DNA of 64,000 bases from Bradyrhizobium diazoefficiens (GTDB lineage: Bacteria > Pseudomonadota > Alphaproteobacteria > Rhizobiales > Xanthobacteraceae): positions 310,001 to 374,000 of the forward strand of contig NZ_JAFCJE010000003.1 in NCBI RefSeq assembly GCF_018131185.1. Reading direction: 5' to 3'. The position numbers and the translations under genes are program-made. Positions 18,629 to 26,091 of the stretch are shown piece by piece. The notes beneath the pieces are model-generated. The model ran no database searches, was not told the origin of the DNA, and saw only the letters and a program-made list of their open reading frames with translations. Each line of letters opens with the position of its first letter. Position 1 is the stretch's first letter.

Positions 18629-19492
18629 ATGCCTGACCAAATAGAAGTCGCCCAAGCCATCACGATTCGCGAAGCTGGTTTAGACGAGTACTGGCTACAA
18701 GATCAAATTGCAGACAACCCGGCCTGCCTTGGACTCGGAGATTTGCAGCTTGTATCGAAGGAGCGAGCACAATCATCAGGCGGTCGACTTGATCTTCTCC
18801 TGAAAGATTCTGAAGACGACACAATGTTCGAAGTCGAAGTGATGCTTGGTGAAACTGATGAAACGCACATAATCCGGACAATCGAATATTGGGACAACGA
18901 GAAGCGCCGCTGGCCGCAGAGACAGCATTTTGCGGTGCTAGTCGCGGAGCACATCAATCGCCGGTTTTTCAATGTAATTCATCTATTAAGCCACTCTATT
19001 CCAATTATCGCCGTTCAGGTGGCGATGCTGAACGTCAACGGCAGGAAGAGCATCTTTTTCTCGAAGGTTCTTGATACGTATGAAGAAGTCGACGATGGAA
19101 CGTCGAATGAAGCCGTCAGAGTAACTCGTGATGATTGGAGCAGAAGGGCCAAATGGACGCTTGAGGCAGCGGACGCGCTCGTAAACATTACAAGTAGTGT
19201 CCTCGGGCAGCCAAACCTGAACTACGTAGGAGCTTACGTCGCAATCACTGTCGACGGTAACAACTATATGTGGCTCCACAAACGCTCATCGGACAAATCG
19301 TTGCTAACGTTTCGTATGGCTCAATCGCTGCAAGATGAGGCGACTGCACTTCTTGACGCACAGAACATTACATATGTTCGCAAGACCAAATCCATAAAGA
19401 TCACCGTAGACAAGGACATGATTGAACGGAATGCAGAGCTCTTCAGGAAGATAGCCGATCTGACCAAGAAATCATGGCAAGGAGGGCTGTAG
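18629..19492 (+). CDS. Putative PD-(D/E)XK-type nuclease, unknown family
   Basis: The 287-residue protein was not recognised as a named family. The segment RLDLLLKDSEDDTMFEVEVMLG holds an aspartate followed about 13 residues later by E-V-E, a pattern like the D...ExK core of PD-(D/E)XK nucleases, though the lysine is not in its usual place. A conserved-looking EYWDNEKRRWP stretch and a hydrophobic strand (HFAVLVAEHI) follow, as in RecB/NucS-like folds. The GTG/ATG choice: GGGAGAG stands before the ATG at 18629; an ATG at 18590 is possible. It lies second in the island, in A+T-rich DNA, consistent with recent acquisition. A defence role is inference. Confidence 0.6.
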   Translation: MPDQIEVAQAITIREAGLDEYWLQDQIADNPACLGLGDLQLVSKERAQSSGGRLDLLLKDSEDDTMFEVEVMLGETDETHIIRTIEYWDNEKRRWPQRQHFAVLVAEHINRRFFNVIHLLSHSIPIIAVQVAMLNVNGRKSIFFSKVLDTYEEVDDGTSNEAVRVTRDDWSRRAKWTLEAADALVNITSSVLGQPNLNYVGAYVAITVDGNNYMWLHKRSSDKSLLTFRMAQSLQDEATALLDAQNITYVRKTKSIKITVDKDMIERNAELFRKIADLTKKSWQGGL

Positions 19493-19636
19493 GACCTCCG
19501 CTAAAGCGTGTCCGCTGAGGTCCGAAGCGGCTGTTTGGCCGGTTGTCTGGTCCACCCCGAAGAGCAGACGGCCGGCACTCGGACGAAGGGGCAGCCACTG
19601 GCCATATGCGGCCATAGAGTTGGAGAGAGCGATGAC

Positions 19637-20137
19637 GTGACCAAGAAAAAACAAGGACGCAATCGCAAACCGCCTCCGGAGCCAGAGCACACGCTACTCG
19701 CGACCGTGAAGTCGGTCACGGTAAGTTACTACGTGGGAAACTATGGTGATGGTGTGTCCGACGAAGCTATCACCGATGTGCTTTGCGATATCGTTTCGGT
19801 GACGCCGAAGCTGACCAACCAACTCGGCAAGGAAGTGACCTGCTCGCTCATGTGCTCGCGCCAATTTGGGCGCGTCGATGATCCTGACGAAGAGGGTTGG
19901 CCGCGCATTGGTAAGGGGCAGACGGTTCCGGAAAGGCCCTTCTTACTCAACATGCGGCTCAACAAGGATGGAGGGCTGTTCTCTGCCTACTTACCCGAGG
20001 CAGCATACTGGGCGTTGCAAGCCGACTTAAAGAGCGGGCGGTTGAAGTTCATCGAGGCGAAATTCATCAAGCCGCGACATGGCTGTAGTGGTCTGACTAG
20101 TATCTACTTCGCGGAAACTCCGCCGGAGAACCCATGA
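19637..20137 (+). CDS. Hypothetical island protein
   Basis: The 166-residue protein begins with a very basic stretch (TKKKQGRNRKPPPEPE) followed by a compact alpha/beta-looking domain (HTLLATVKSVTVSYYVGNYGDGVSDEAITDVLCDIVSV...). The C-terminus is KFIKPRHGCSGLTSIYFAE. No family was recognised. The GTG at 19637 is preferred because GGAGAG lies nine bases upstream. The frame is open further up, but that part is arginine/proline-rich and overlaps no signal. It is followed by a convergent membrane protein gene. Confidence 0.5.
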   Translation: MTKKKQGRNRKPPPEPEHTLLATVKSVTVSYYVGNYGDGVSDEAITDVLCDIVSVTPKLTNQLGKEVTCSLMCSRQFGRVDDPDEEGWPRIGKGQTVPERPFLLNMRLNKDGGLFSAYLPEAAYWALQADLKSGRLKFIEAKFIKPRHGCSGLTSIYFAETPPENP

Positions 20138-20176
20138 ACAGCGTCCGTCGCCCGGAACAAGAACAGCTTTAGCCCT

Positions 20177-20605
20177 CTAGCGCATGTTGGCATATTCGGT
20201 TGCTGCGGCTTTACAGGCCTCAATCTTTGAGCAGGCCAGCACGGCGCCGTCTCGTAAGGCATTCTCATACGAATCGTCTTTGTGGTTCGCGTGAAGATAG
20301 GCCCCGAGCAAGGCCGCGGCTACTAAGACCACGACGTAACGGGCCCGCTCCAAAATCAGCCGCGCTTTGGGGTTCTTCTGAATGCGAGGAACCGTCGCCA
20401 AGAATATGGCCGGTGTGCTCACAAGAAGGATGGCAACTTGGAGGCTGCCCGACTCGATGTCCAACCGCTTGAGAATCTGTTGTTCGAGCCAAAGGCAGAG
20501 CGCAATGAAGCCCCAGATGGTGGCCCAATAGCTGGCCATATCGAAAAGAACCTTGATGGGGTCATCCTCACGCAACTTTGGGGCGGTACTCTCCGTGCTA
20601 GTCAT
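20177..20605 (-). CDS. Small membrane protein, unknown function
   Basis: The 142-residue protein has about three membrane segments: WATIWGFIALCLWLEQQIL, SLQVAILLVSTPAIFLATV and YVVVLVAAALLGAYLHA. The N-terminus is charged, and the C-terminal soluble tail carries two cysteines (LACSKIEACKAAA), suggesting an exported tail with a disulfide. No family was recognised. The ATG at 20605 has GAGG nine bases upstream; an ATG five codons earlier is the alternative. Its role in the island is unknown. Confidence 0.5.
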   Translation of the reverse strand: MTSTESTAPKLREDDPIKVLFDMASYWATIWGFIALCLWLEQQILKRLDIESGSLQVAILLVSTPAIFLATVPRIQKNPKARLILERARYVVVLVAAALLGAYLHANHKDDSYENALRDGAVLACSKIEACKAAATEYANMR

Positions 20606-20725
20606 TCCTGCGTTCCTCATTGCCGGTCGGTAATCAATTGTAGACGATAGTCATCATGTCTCAACCGAAAAAATGGGACTCATAGTCCGTAGACCCAAAG
20701 TCATCATGGCGGCCTGCTCCCGTGG

Positions 20726-20968
20726 ATGGAAGATGAAACAGGCATTGTTGAAGTTTTGGCGGAGGCCGTGCGGAGGGCCCGCAAAGGGCTCGGGCTGTCC
20801 CAAGAGGATTTGGCTTTAGAGGCAGGGCTAGATCGGACCTACGTCAGTCAGGTCGAGCGGGGCACCCGTAATTGCACCATCATTGTGCTAGCCCGCTTGG
20901 CGAAGGCCCTCAAGACGACCCCTGACCGCCTGCTCGTGCCTCAGAGGAAGGGACGGGGGCAGTCCTGA
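20726..20968 (+). CDS. XRE-family (Cro/CI-type HTH) transcriptional regulator
   Basis: The 80-residue protein is a single helix-turn-helix domain: VRRARKGLGLSQEDLALEAGLDRTYVSQVERGTRN, with the recognition helix at RTYVSQVERG, and then LARLAKALKTTPDRLL. Similar small regulators sit in restriction-modification loci as controllers (C proteins) or govern island excision. Here it lies 7 kb from the hsd genes and between unknowns, so its target is open. The ATG at 20726 lacks a strong ribosome binding site. Confidence 0.85.
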   Translation: MEDETGIVEVLAEAVRRARKGLGLSQEDLALEAGLDRTYVSQVERGTRNCTIIVLARLAKALKTTPDRLLVPQRKGRGQS

Positions 20969-21251
20969 ATCTCGTCCGGTGTCGGGTTGATCATTTTGAG
21001 CACCGGCCGCGAGGGAGCAGGGTCCGTCACCGGTAGCGGGGACGACGCATTGCCCAAGATCGCTTCGATCCAAAGCGGACTTCGGCAGTCACTCACACAA
21101 TGTCAGCAATGTGACCCGAAGGGACGCTGAAGCGGGGCCCGCCTGAAGTGGAATGGACTTTCTCGAACGCCTTAAGTGTCTTCTACCTTGCGAAAGGTTC
21201 GGCCACCATTCGGGCCCTGCTGCGCTCTTCGTTATTGGGAAAGGGTAGGCT
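20969..21251. other. Gene-free stretch with degenerate repeat-like sequence
   Basis: No coding frame is convincing. The stretch around 21100-21135 (AATGTCAGCAATGTGACCCG, then AAGGGACGC) resembles a degenerate intergenic sequence that recurs in Bradyrhizobium and Rhodopseudomonas genomes, recalled from memory and not checked. It ends with the AAGGGTAGG ribosome binding region of the next gene. Confidence 0.3.
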
Positions 21252-22181
21252 GTGAAAGAAGTCGATATAGCAAAGTTGGTGAGCACCGTCGTCCTGTTAG
21301 GACAGGCGCGGGCAACCATCATGTTTAATTTGCCGCGCATGACCGAAATATTGGCGCCGTCAAAGAAGCCTGCCCGGCAGACGAGCGGCAGTGGTAAAAT
21401 ATTGGGTAAGCTGTTCTCTAAAAAATTATCTGAGAAGGCCGACCTTCTGGCCGAGACGGAGCAGCAACTACGGCTAGCGAGTGCGGAGCACGATAGAAAC
21501 GTGATGGCGTCTGTTGAGTCGGCCCTCGTAGAACTAATCAAGCACCTGGAAGACTTTGAGCTAACACTGACTTTGGCCCATGCTCGCAGGCTTAAGAAGG
21601 GAATTGAGACAGAGAAACAGTCACCAACCGCAGCTGCTCTGGGAGAGCTGACGGAACGTCTTTTTGATGAGGTTCGGAGTCGTCGATTTCTTGCGTTCAG
21701 TCCGGAGTTGGGCGGCTATTACAATACTCAGCAATTTGCGCCTGAGATTCGGCTAAAATTTCCGGCCGCTGTTGTTGATATAGATGAAGCTATGAATTGC
21801 CTCGCGCTAGAACGTAGCACGGCTAGCGTATTTCATCTTATGCGCGTGATGGAGGTGGCGGTTCGGGCGACGGCATCTTGTTTGGGGGTACCCGATCCTG
21901 TTCGCGCATCAGAAAAAAACTGGGGTGTTATGCTTGGCTCCATAAAAGGCGGTATCAATAGCAAGTGGCCCACTTCAGCAGATAAAATGGGGCCTGATGC
22001 GAAGTTCTTCGAAAGCCTTCTCGCGTCGCTTGAAGCGGTCAAAAATCCTTGGAGAAACGCGACCATGCATGTGGAAAACAGCTACACCATGGCTGAGGCT
22101 CAACGAATTCGTCATGCGGTGGAAGGCCTGATGCTTACGATGGCGAGCCGGTTCGATGAGAAGGGCGATCCGAAAGTGTGA
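21252..22181 (+). CDS. HEPN-domain-like protein (Rx4H motif)
   Basis: The 309-residue protein has an N-terminal helical or coiled-coil region (about 60-120: LSEKADLLAETEQQLRLASAEHDRN) and a C-terminal helical domain with ERSTASVFHLMRVMEVAVRATASCLGVPD. This resembles HEPN proteins of the DUF4145/AbiJ kind. The HEPN active-site motif is present as Arg268-Asn-Ala-Thr-Met-His273 in NPWRNATMHVENSYT. HEPN domains with Rx4-6H are usually metal-independent RNases, often in abortive-infection or toxin systems. No antitoxin is adjacent. The GTG start at 21252 has a good upstream AAGGG. The activity is inferred. Confidence 0.65.
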   Translation: MKEVDIAKLVSTVVLLGQARATIMFNLPRMTEILAPSKKPARQTSGSGKILGKLFSKKLSEKADLLAETEQQLRLASAEHDRNVMASVESALVELIKHLEDFELTLTLAHARRLKKGIETEKQSPTAAALGELTERLFDEVRSRRFLAFSPELGGYYNTQQFAPEIRLKFPAAVVDIDEAMNCLALERSTASVFHLMRVMEVAVRATASCLGVPDPVRASEKNWGVMLGSIKGGINSKWPTSADKMGPDAKFFESLLASLEAVKNPWRNATMHVENSYTMAEAQRIRHAVEGLMLTMASRFDEKGDPKV

Positions 22182-22629
22182 GCGGATAGACCGTCGTTTG
22201 CTGTGCGCATGATAAGGATGGGTTGTACGCGCGATTGAAGAGGCGAAACCGGCCGAAGCCCCTATTGCCCTCAACAGACCTTGCTCGTGGTGCGGCGGAT
22301 GTCGGCATTCCGCCAAAGCAGACCCGAGCTCGGTCATTCTGCATCGCGCACCCCTTTGGCTCCATCATCGAGGGGCTCAACAAGGGGACTTGGGGACTCA
22401 TTCGCCCGAAATTAAGGTGGCCCTACTGGATCGACCTTTGGGTCTGCAAGCTCGGGCCTGAGTGGATTGCCCCTTAAAGGTGGCCATATAGTAGGGGTGT
22501 TGTCACCCTCCCAACTTGAAGGCCCCCCTTAAAGGGACTCCGAATAGGCCTTCAAGTTCTAACTCTCCGAGCTTCCTCCTCCAGCTCCCCCCCTCCATTA
22601 GCGGAGGCATAAGGTTTAATCCGCTGTAA
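22182..22629. other. Gene-free region between convergent genes
   Basis: No complete gene is supported in these 448 bases. Around 22275-22345 a CSWCGG zinc-knuckle-like string appears in one frame and PPKQTRARSFCIAHPF in the next, as if a small zinc-ribbon gene had been broken by a frameshift. A 12-base perfect inverted repeat follows at 22513-22558. The rest shows several short CCCTTAAAG-type strings. Confidence 0.35.
22513..22558. repeat. Perfect 12-base inverted repeat with inner hairpin
   Basis: AACTTGAAGGCC (22513-22524) and GGCCTTCAAGTT (22547-22558) pair perfectly, and CCCCTTAAAGGG inside can fold by itself. It stands between the ends of convergent genes, so termination is the simplest role, but no T run follows on either strand. 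A protein-binding site is the alternative. Confidence 0.55.
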
Positions 22630-23937
22630 TCATTGATGAATTTTTACTGAGACAATCGCGCAGGGCGAGCGGCTCTTGCGTTGAAAAGCGGCCCCCATCG
22701 TTTCCTGCGCTACGCCCACGTGGGATTTCGCGACGAGCACCGCATCGTGGAGAGGCAGGGCGGTGACTCCAGCAGCCGATAATTCAGAGAGAACCTCGAT
22801 CAGCATGTCGCTTTCGATGCGCATTAGTTGGAAACCAAGACCCTTCCCAAACAGGTGAGCTATGGGCGCATGCTTCGCGGCGAGCATCTCGACTGCCGTC
22901 CGGAGATTGATGCCATCCGGAAAATGCCAGTGTGTGTCCTCGGGCCAATTCTTCAGCGGCCCCCGCGAGAACAGTAGTGCGTTCATTAGCTTCTTGCAGC
23001 CATCGCGGCCGGTGCCCTTCCCGAAAACATCATAGAGGTCGCCCTCAGGCTGCGGCGCTCCGGCCCGCACGTAAGCGAGGCGCGGGAAAAGTTGCCCATA
23101 ATCGACTTCCGCCACGCGTTGGCCGTCGATACGAATGCGCGGGCGTTCCGCTCGCTCCATTGACATCCAGAAGCCGCCTGCAAGACGGCCGCCGTGAAGC
23201 CACGTGCCGTTATTGAAGATGCGTCTCAGCGAGCGGCGATAGGGCGCAATGATTTGCCCATCCCTTCCCAAAGAAAGTCCGGAGTCGTCCTGGCCCGCGA
23301 TCTCAATGTCGGCCTCGCGGAGAAATCCGTTTATGCTCCGAACTTGCTTTGCGAACTTCCTAGACTGCGCGGTCTCGCGATAGGCGATGGTGGTGGCGTT
23401 CCCGTCCTCGTCCTTTCCTTCCTTCAGAGTGACCAAGACAGGATCATCAAGTTGACGGATGGCGCGCCATTCGGGAGGGGTCAGCGGGAGATGATCCGCG
23501 AGGCGTTCTTGTGGCTCAATGAGCGACGGCATTTTGGATCTAGCGGAGATCCTGTAGCCGCGCCGCCCCTCCGCGATGAGGCCCATGGCGGATAGGAGGT
23601 CGATGGCGGTTAGGAAGTGTTGACCGAGAACAGCGTTCCCTTGCCAGATGACGGCATGTGACCGGGGCACGGCGAGCTTGGAGTTGCTTCCGGTGGCCTT
23701 TAGCAGAATGAGATTGCAGGCCAACGCCTCGATGGCCACGTAGAATTTCGCCGCGTCCGCTTCCTTTCGCGCTCGCTTGCGGGAGGCGCTCGCGGCCTCG
23801 TGGGCCAGCAATGTGTCTGCCAGCCCTCTGACAGCGGCCTGAAGCTCCGTGCCTTTCGCGCGAAGCTGGGGATCAAACATCATGGGCTGCGATTGGGAAG
23901 GCATAACTTCGTTTGTAAAAGTCAGGGGCCTGAACAT
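22630..23937 (-). CDS. Family-A DNA polymerase-like palm protein, standalone
   Basis: The 435-residue protein carries three motifs in the order of the PolA palm. Motif A is RVAEVDYGQLFPRLAYVRAG (Asp at about 279, like DYSQIELR). Motif B is RDGCKKLMNALLF (R-x3-K-x3-N-x3-F, matching R-x3-K-x3-F-x3-Y of the O-helix). Motif C is TALPLHDAVLVAK (HDA in place of HDE, about 396). Both metal-binding aspartates remain. The exonuclease domains of PolA are absent; the N-terminal 200 residues instead look helical with a winged-helix-like stretch (LLSAMGLIAEGRRGYRIS). Similar proteins occur on alphaproteobacterial islands, but I know of no function. It lies downstream of the RNase-H-fold gene on the same strand. 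Confidence 0.6.
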   Translation of the reverse strand: MFRPLTFTNEVMPSQSQPMMFDPQLRAKGTELQAAVRGLADTLLAHEAASASRKRARKEADAAKFYVAIEALACNLILLKATGSNSKLAVPRSHAVIWQGNAVLGQHFLTAIDLLSAMGLIAEGRRGYRISARSKMPSLIEPQERLADHLPLTPPEWRAIRQLDDPVLVTLKEGKDEDGNATTIAYRETAQSRKFAKQVRSINGFLREADIEIAGQDDSGLSLGRDGQIIAPYRRSLRRIFNNGTWLHGGRLAGGFWMSMERAERPRIRIDGQRVAEVDYGQLFPRLAYVRAGAPQPEGDLYDVFGKGTGRDGCKKLMNALLFSRGPLKNWPEDTHWHFPDGINLRTAVEMLAAKHAPIAHLFGKGLGFQLMRIESDMLIEVLSELSAAGVTALPLHDAVLVAKSHVGVAQETMGAAFQRKSRSPCAIVSVKIHQ

Positions 23938-24033
23938 CGCCCTTGACGCGCGCGATCGGTCTCGCCCGATCCTAACCGTTAGTACCTTTCGGCGACCGAG
24001 GCGCAGGGGCCTATGTTTACGCTCGTTCAGGCG

Positions 24034-24246
24034 TCAGCTGAGATAGTTCGTCGTCGGCCACGCGGCCTGTTTCGATAAAAGGAGGCTTCCGTCGTAGCGC
24101 GGCGGTGCTTGCCTCACTCTTCGCGTGCCAATAGGCCGCCTCTGCCTCAAGGTCTTCCCTTGTCGCATCACCCAATCGCTTGCCGGTGGACAGCTTGTCT
24201 CATAAATGTCTTCTGAGTCGAAGACGAGCTTGTAGTCTTCGTTCAT
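24034..24246 (-). CDS. Small hypothetical protein
   Basis: The 70-residue product starts MNEDYKLVFDSEDIYETSCPP and ends in a basic stretch (GKTLRQRRPIGTRRVRQAPPRYDG). No family was recognised. An AAGGACGG string lies upstream of the ATG at 24246, at a slightly long spacing; an ATG at 24270 is the alternative. It is in the same direction as the neighbouring unknowns, which is the main support. Confidence 0.35.
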   Translation of the reverse strand: MNEDYKLVFDSEDIYETSCPPASDWVMRQGKTLRQRRPIGTRRVRQAPPRYDGSLLLSKQAAWPTTNYLS

Positions 24247-24337
24247 TGTCTGACCGTCCTTGCATAACATGAATCTGGAAGCGCTTCATTCTGAGTGGTC
24301 TTGCTCATCAGGTCGCTGTAGGTGTGTCGGTATCGTG

Positions 24338-24643
24338 TTAGTGAACTCGAAAACCGGAACGGTGCACCAAGATACTTCCATCGAGCGCATCGATAATTTC
24401 GCATCCCAGCTCTAACGGTACCCAACTCTTTGGGTAGTCGGAGCCCCGCTGGCCGCGTTCTGCGATAGCAACACCTTCCAACCTCAAAATCAAACCGCTC
24501 TTGGCCCGCTCGAAGTCGAGTTTAGATTGCTTACTCATGCACTCTCCCATCCGTTGGGCCTCTGTGCTCAAAGTGACCGGCTTAATGTCCAACATGTGCG
24601 TACCGTTGTCTCGCCACCAGATAGGGCGTGCGAGAATCTTCAC
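24338..24643 (-). CDS. Small hypothetical protein downstream of zinc-knuckle-like gene
   Basis: The 101-residue product begins at GTG 24643, seven bases after the stop of the upstream gene. It contains MSKQSKLDFERAKSGLILRLEGVAIAERG and ends with SILVHRSGFRVH. No family was recognised. The close spacing to the upstream gene supports an operon. An internal ATG (MSKQSKLDF) about 36 codons in is an alternative start. Confidence 0.4.
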   Translation of the reverse strand: MKILARPIWWRDNGTHMLDIKPVTLSTEAQRMGECMSKQSKLDFERAKSGLILRLEGVAIAERGQRGSDYPKSWVPLELGCEIIDALDGSILVHRSGFRVH

Positions 24644-24649
24644 TGCAAA

Positions 24650-25396
24650 TTATCTGAGGCCTGCCGTCCGAAGCACGGGATGGCGTCCATACCGTTCAAC
24701 CTTCAGGGCGAGGACCGCGGAAAGGTGCTTTTCCACCACCCATTCGCACGGTTGCTCGACGGCCCGTCCGATCAGTCGCAATACTGGCCCAGACGACCTG
24801 GGAAAGGCGTGGAGTTCGGTTTGGCCCTGCCTGCCCTGATGGTCCACGAACGGCCAGCGCTTATGGGTGCCGCTCGCTAGCCGGTGTAGAGCCTTTGCAA
24901 TCTGCACCGTACGAAATTCATTCGTCCGATGAGAGCCGGGGTCTTCCTCGATCAACGCTGTGACAGCCAGCACGATGGCGATGAAGCGTTTAGGCTCAAT
25001 GCCTGCAACACGAAGTCGAGCCAAAGCGATCCGTGCTCGTTTACGGGCGGACATGCCGCGCAGTCGTGTGGCTATTTCCGTTGGTCCAGCTTCTTCGATG
25101 AGCAGAGCGATGGCATCGAGTGCTGCCTTGAGGAGCCGATCCGATTTCCCCCGGAGCCGGACATATGAGGTCGCTGCGGCCAAGTAGGGCTTCAACTCGG
25201 CAGCGCTGTATGTCCCGTGCCAGTGCGATCCGTGCCGAGCTCTGTGCTCGACATGCTTACGGCAATGGAAGGCGGCAAGGCCGGTCCCAGTTGCTCCCAT
25301 CGTGGAGTTGCGACAACCAGGTATAGAGCAACGACCAACAAACGCGATTTTGGATATCCTTGTCTTGAGCCATCTTTCGCCGGTAAGCCCGCGCAT
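24650..25396 (-). CDS. Unknown protein with N-terminal zinc-knuckle-like motif
   Basis: The 248-residue product has an N-terminal GRCSIPGCRNSTMGATGTG...FHCRKHVEHRARHG. This C-x4-C-x15-C-x2-H spacing resembles the small zinc motif found near HNH and homing endonuclease domains. The rest is helical and basic (MSARKRARIALARLRVAG), with no recognised catalytic motif. Its ATG overlaps the stop of the RNase-H-fold gene (TAATG), so the two are translationally coupled and probably work together. Function unknown. Confidence 0.55.
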   Translation of the reverse strand: MRGLTGERWLKTRISKIAFVGRCSIPGCRNSTMGATGTGLAAFHCRKHVEHRARHGSHWHGTYSAAELKPYLAAATSYVRLRGKSDRLLKAALDAIALLIEEAGPTEIATRLRGMSARKRARIALARLRVAGIEPKRFIAIVLAVTALIEEDPGSHRTNEFRTVQIAKALHRLASGTHKRWPFVDHQGRQGQTELHAFPRSSGPVLRLIGRAVEQPCEWVVEKHLSAVLALKVERYGRHPVLRTAGLR

Positions 25397-25923
25397 TAGT
25401 TTCTTCCCCTGCAGGCTCCTCGTGCTCTTTCGTTGAGCTGGCGCCGAAGTTCATTGCAATATTCCTTCTTCCAACTCCGCGCACGGACTTCGAGACGGCG
25501 ATTGTCCAGAAGCTCTAAGTAGCGGTCCCAAATGTCCGGATTTGCTATTGGCTCGTTCTGACTGTTGCGCCACCCGCGAGCTTTCCAATCGCGAGCATAT
25601 TGGACACCATCCGTGATGTACGTGCCCGTTGCATAAACGAGGCAAAACGATTCACCGCCTACTGCTTCCAAAGCTCCGACCAGCGCAGCAACTAGGCCAC
25701 GCTTTTCATCGCTCTTTTCGGCCCGGCTCTGCTTAGCGTCGCTGTCGTCGACTATCGTCCCGTCCATTGTCCGAATTTGCCAGACGCATGCGGATGGCCC
25801 CGACGATTGGTCTTCGTTTTGAAGATCAGAAGAATCCAGAAAAATGACGTAGTCAGAAGTTTGTAAGACAGGTTCGTTTCTCGGCAAGGGAAGCGCAGGC
25901 GTGTTCTGCAAAGCGACTTTCAC
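25396..25923 (-). CDS. RNase HI-fold protein with most catalytic residues replaced
   Basis: The 175-residue product aligns by eye with RNase HI. YVIFLDSSD matches strand 1 with Asp10 (Asp30 here). The helix KRGLVAALVGALEAV matches RMELMAAIVALEAL but has Gly76 where Glu48 belongs. VYATGTYITDGV matches STDSQYVRQGI with Thr99 at Asp70. The signature WKARGWRNSQNEPIANPDIWDRYLELL is very close to the RNase HI handle and helix. EYCNELRR matches ERCDELAR with Asn at Asp134. So three of the four metal-binding carboxylates are gone. The start is a GTG at 25923, because AGGAG lies eight bases upstream. It overlaps the next gene (TAATG). Nucleic-acid binding without cleavage is the likely mode, inferred. 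Confidence 0.7.
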   Translation of the reverse strand: MKVALQNTPALPLPRNEPVLQTSDYVIFLDSSDLQNEDQSSGPSACVWQIRTMDGTIVDDSDAKQSRAEKSDEKRGLVAALVGALEAVGGESFCLVYATGTYITDGVQYARDWKARGWRNSQNEPIANPDIWDRYLELLDNRRLEVRARSWKKEYCNELRRQLNERARGACRGRN

Positions 25924-26091
25924 GTTTAGCTCCTGAGTAGCTTTTCGACACCGCCAATAGCAGCGGCCAGTGTCATTTGAACTATCCGGGGTGTGGTGCA
26001 AGTCGTGAATTAGGATCAAGTCTAGCGATATTCCTCCTATTCGCAGCTTCCGCATTCATCGCGCAATCAGCAAGTACTGGCCGACAATGCA

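Noticed and set aside
22223..22477. 84-codon plus-strand frame in the gene-free island region
   Set aside because: TTG start without a ribosome binding site; at most part of a broken zinc-ribbon gene.
24243..24425. 60-codon minus-strand frame between small island genes
   Set aside because: It overlaps both neighbouring small frames, has no ribosome binding site and no recognisable sequence.
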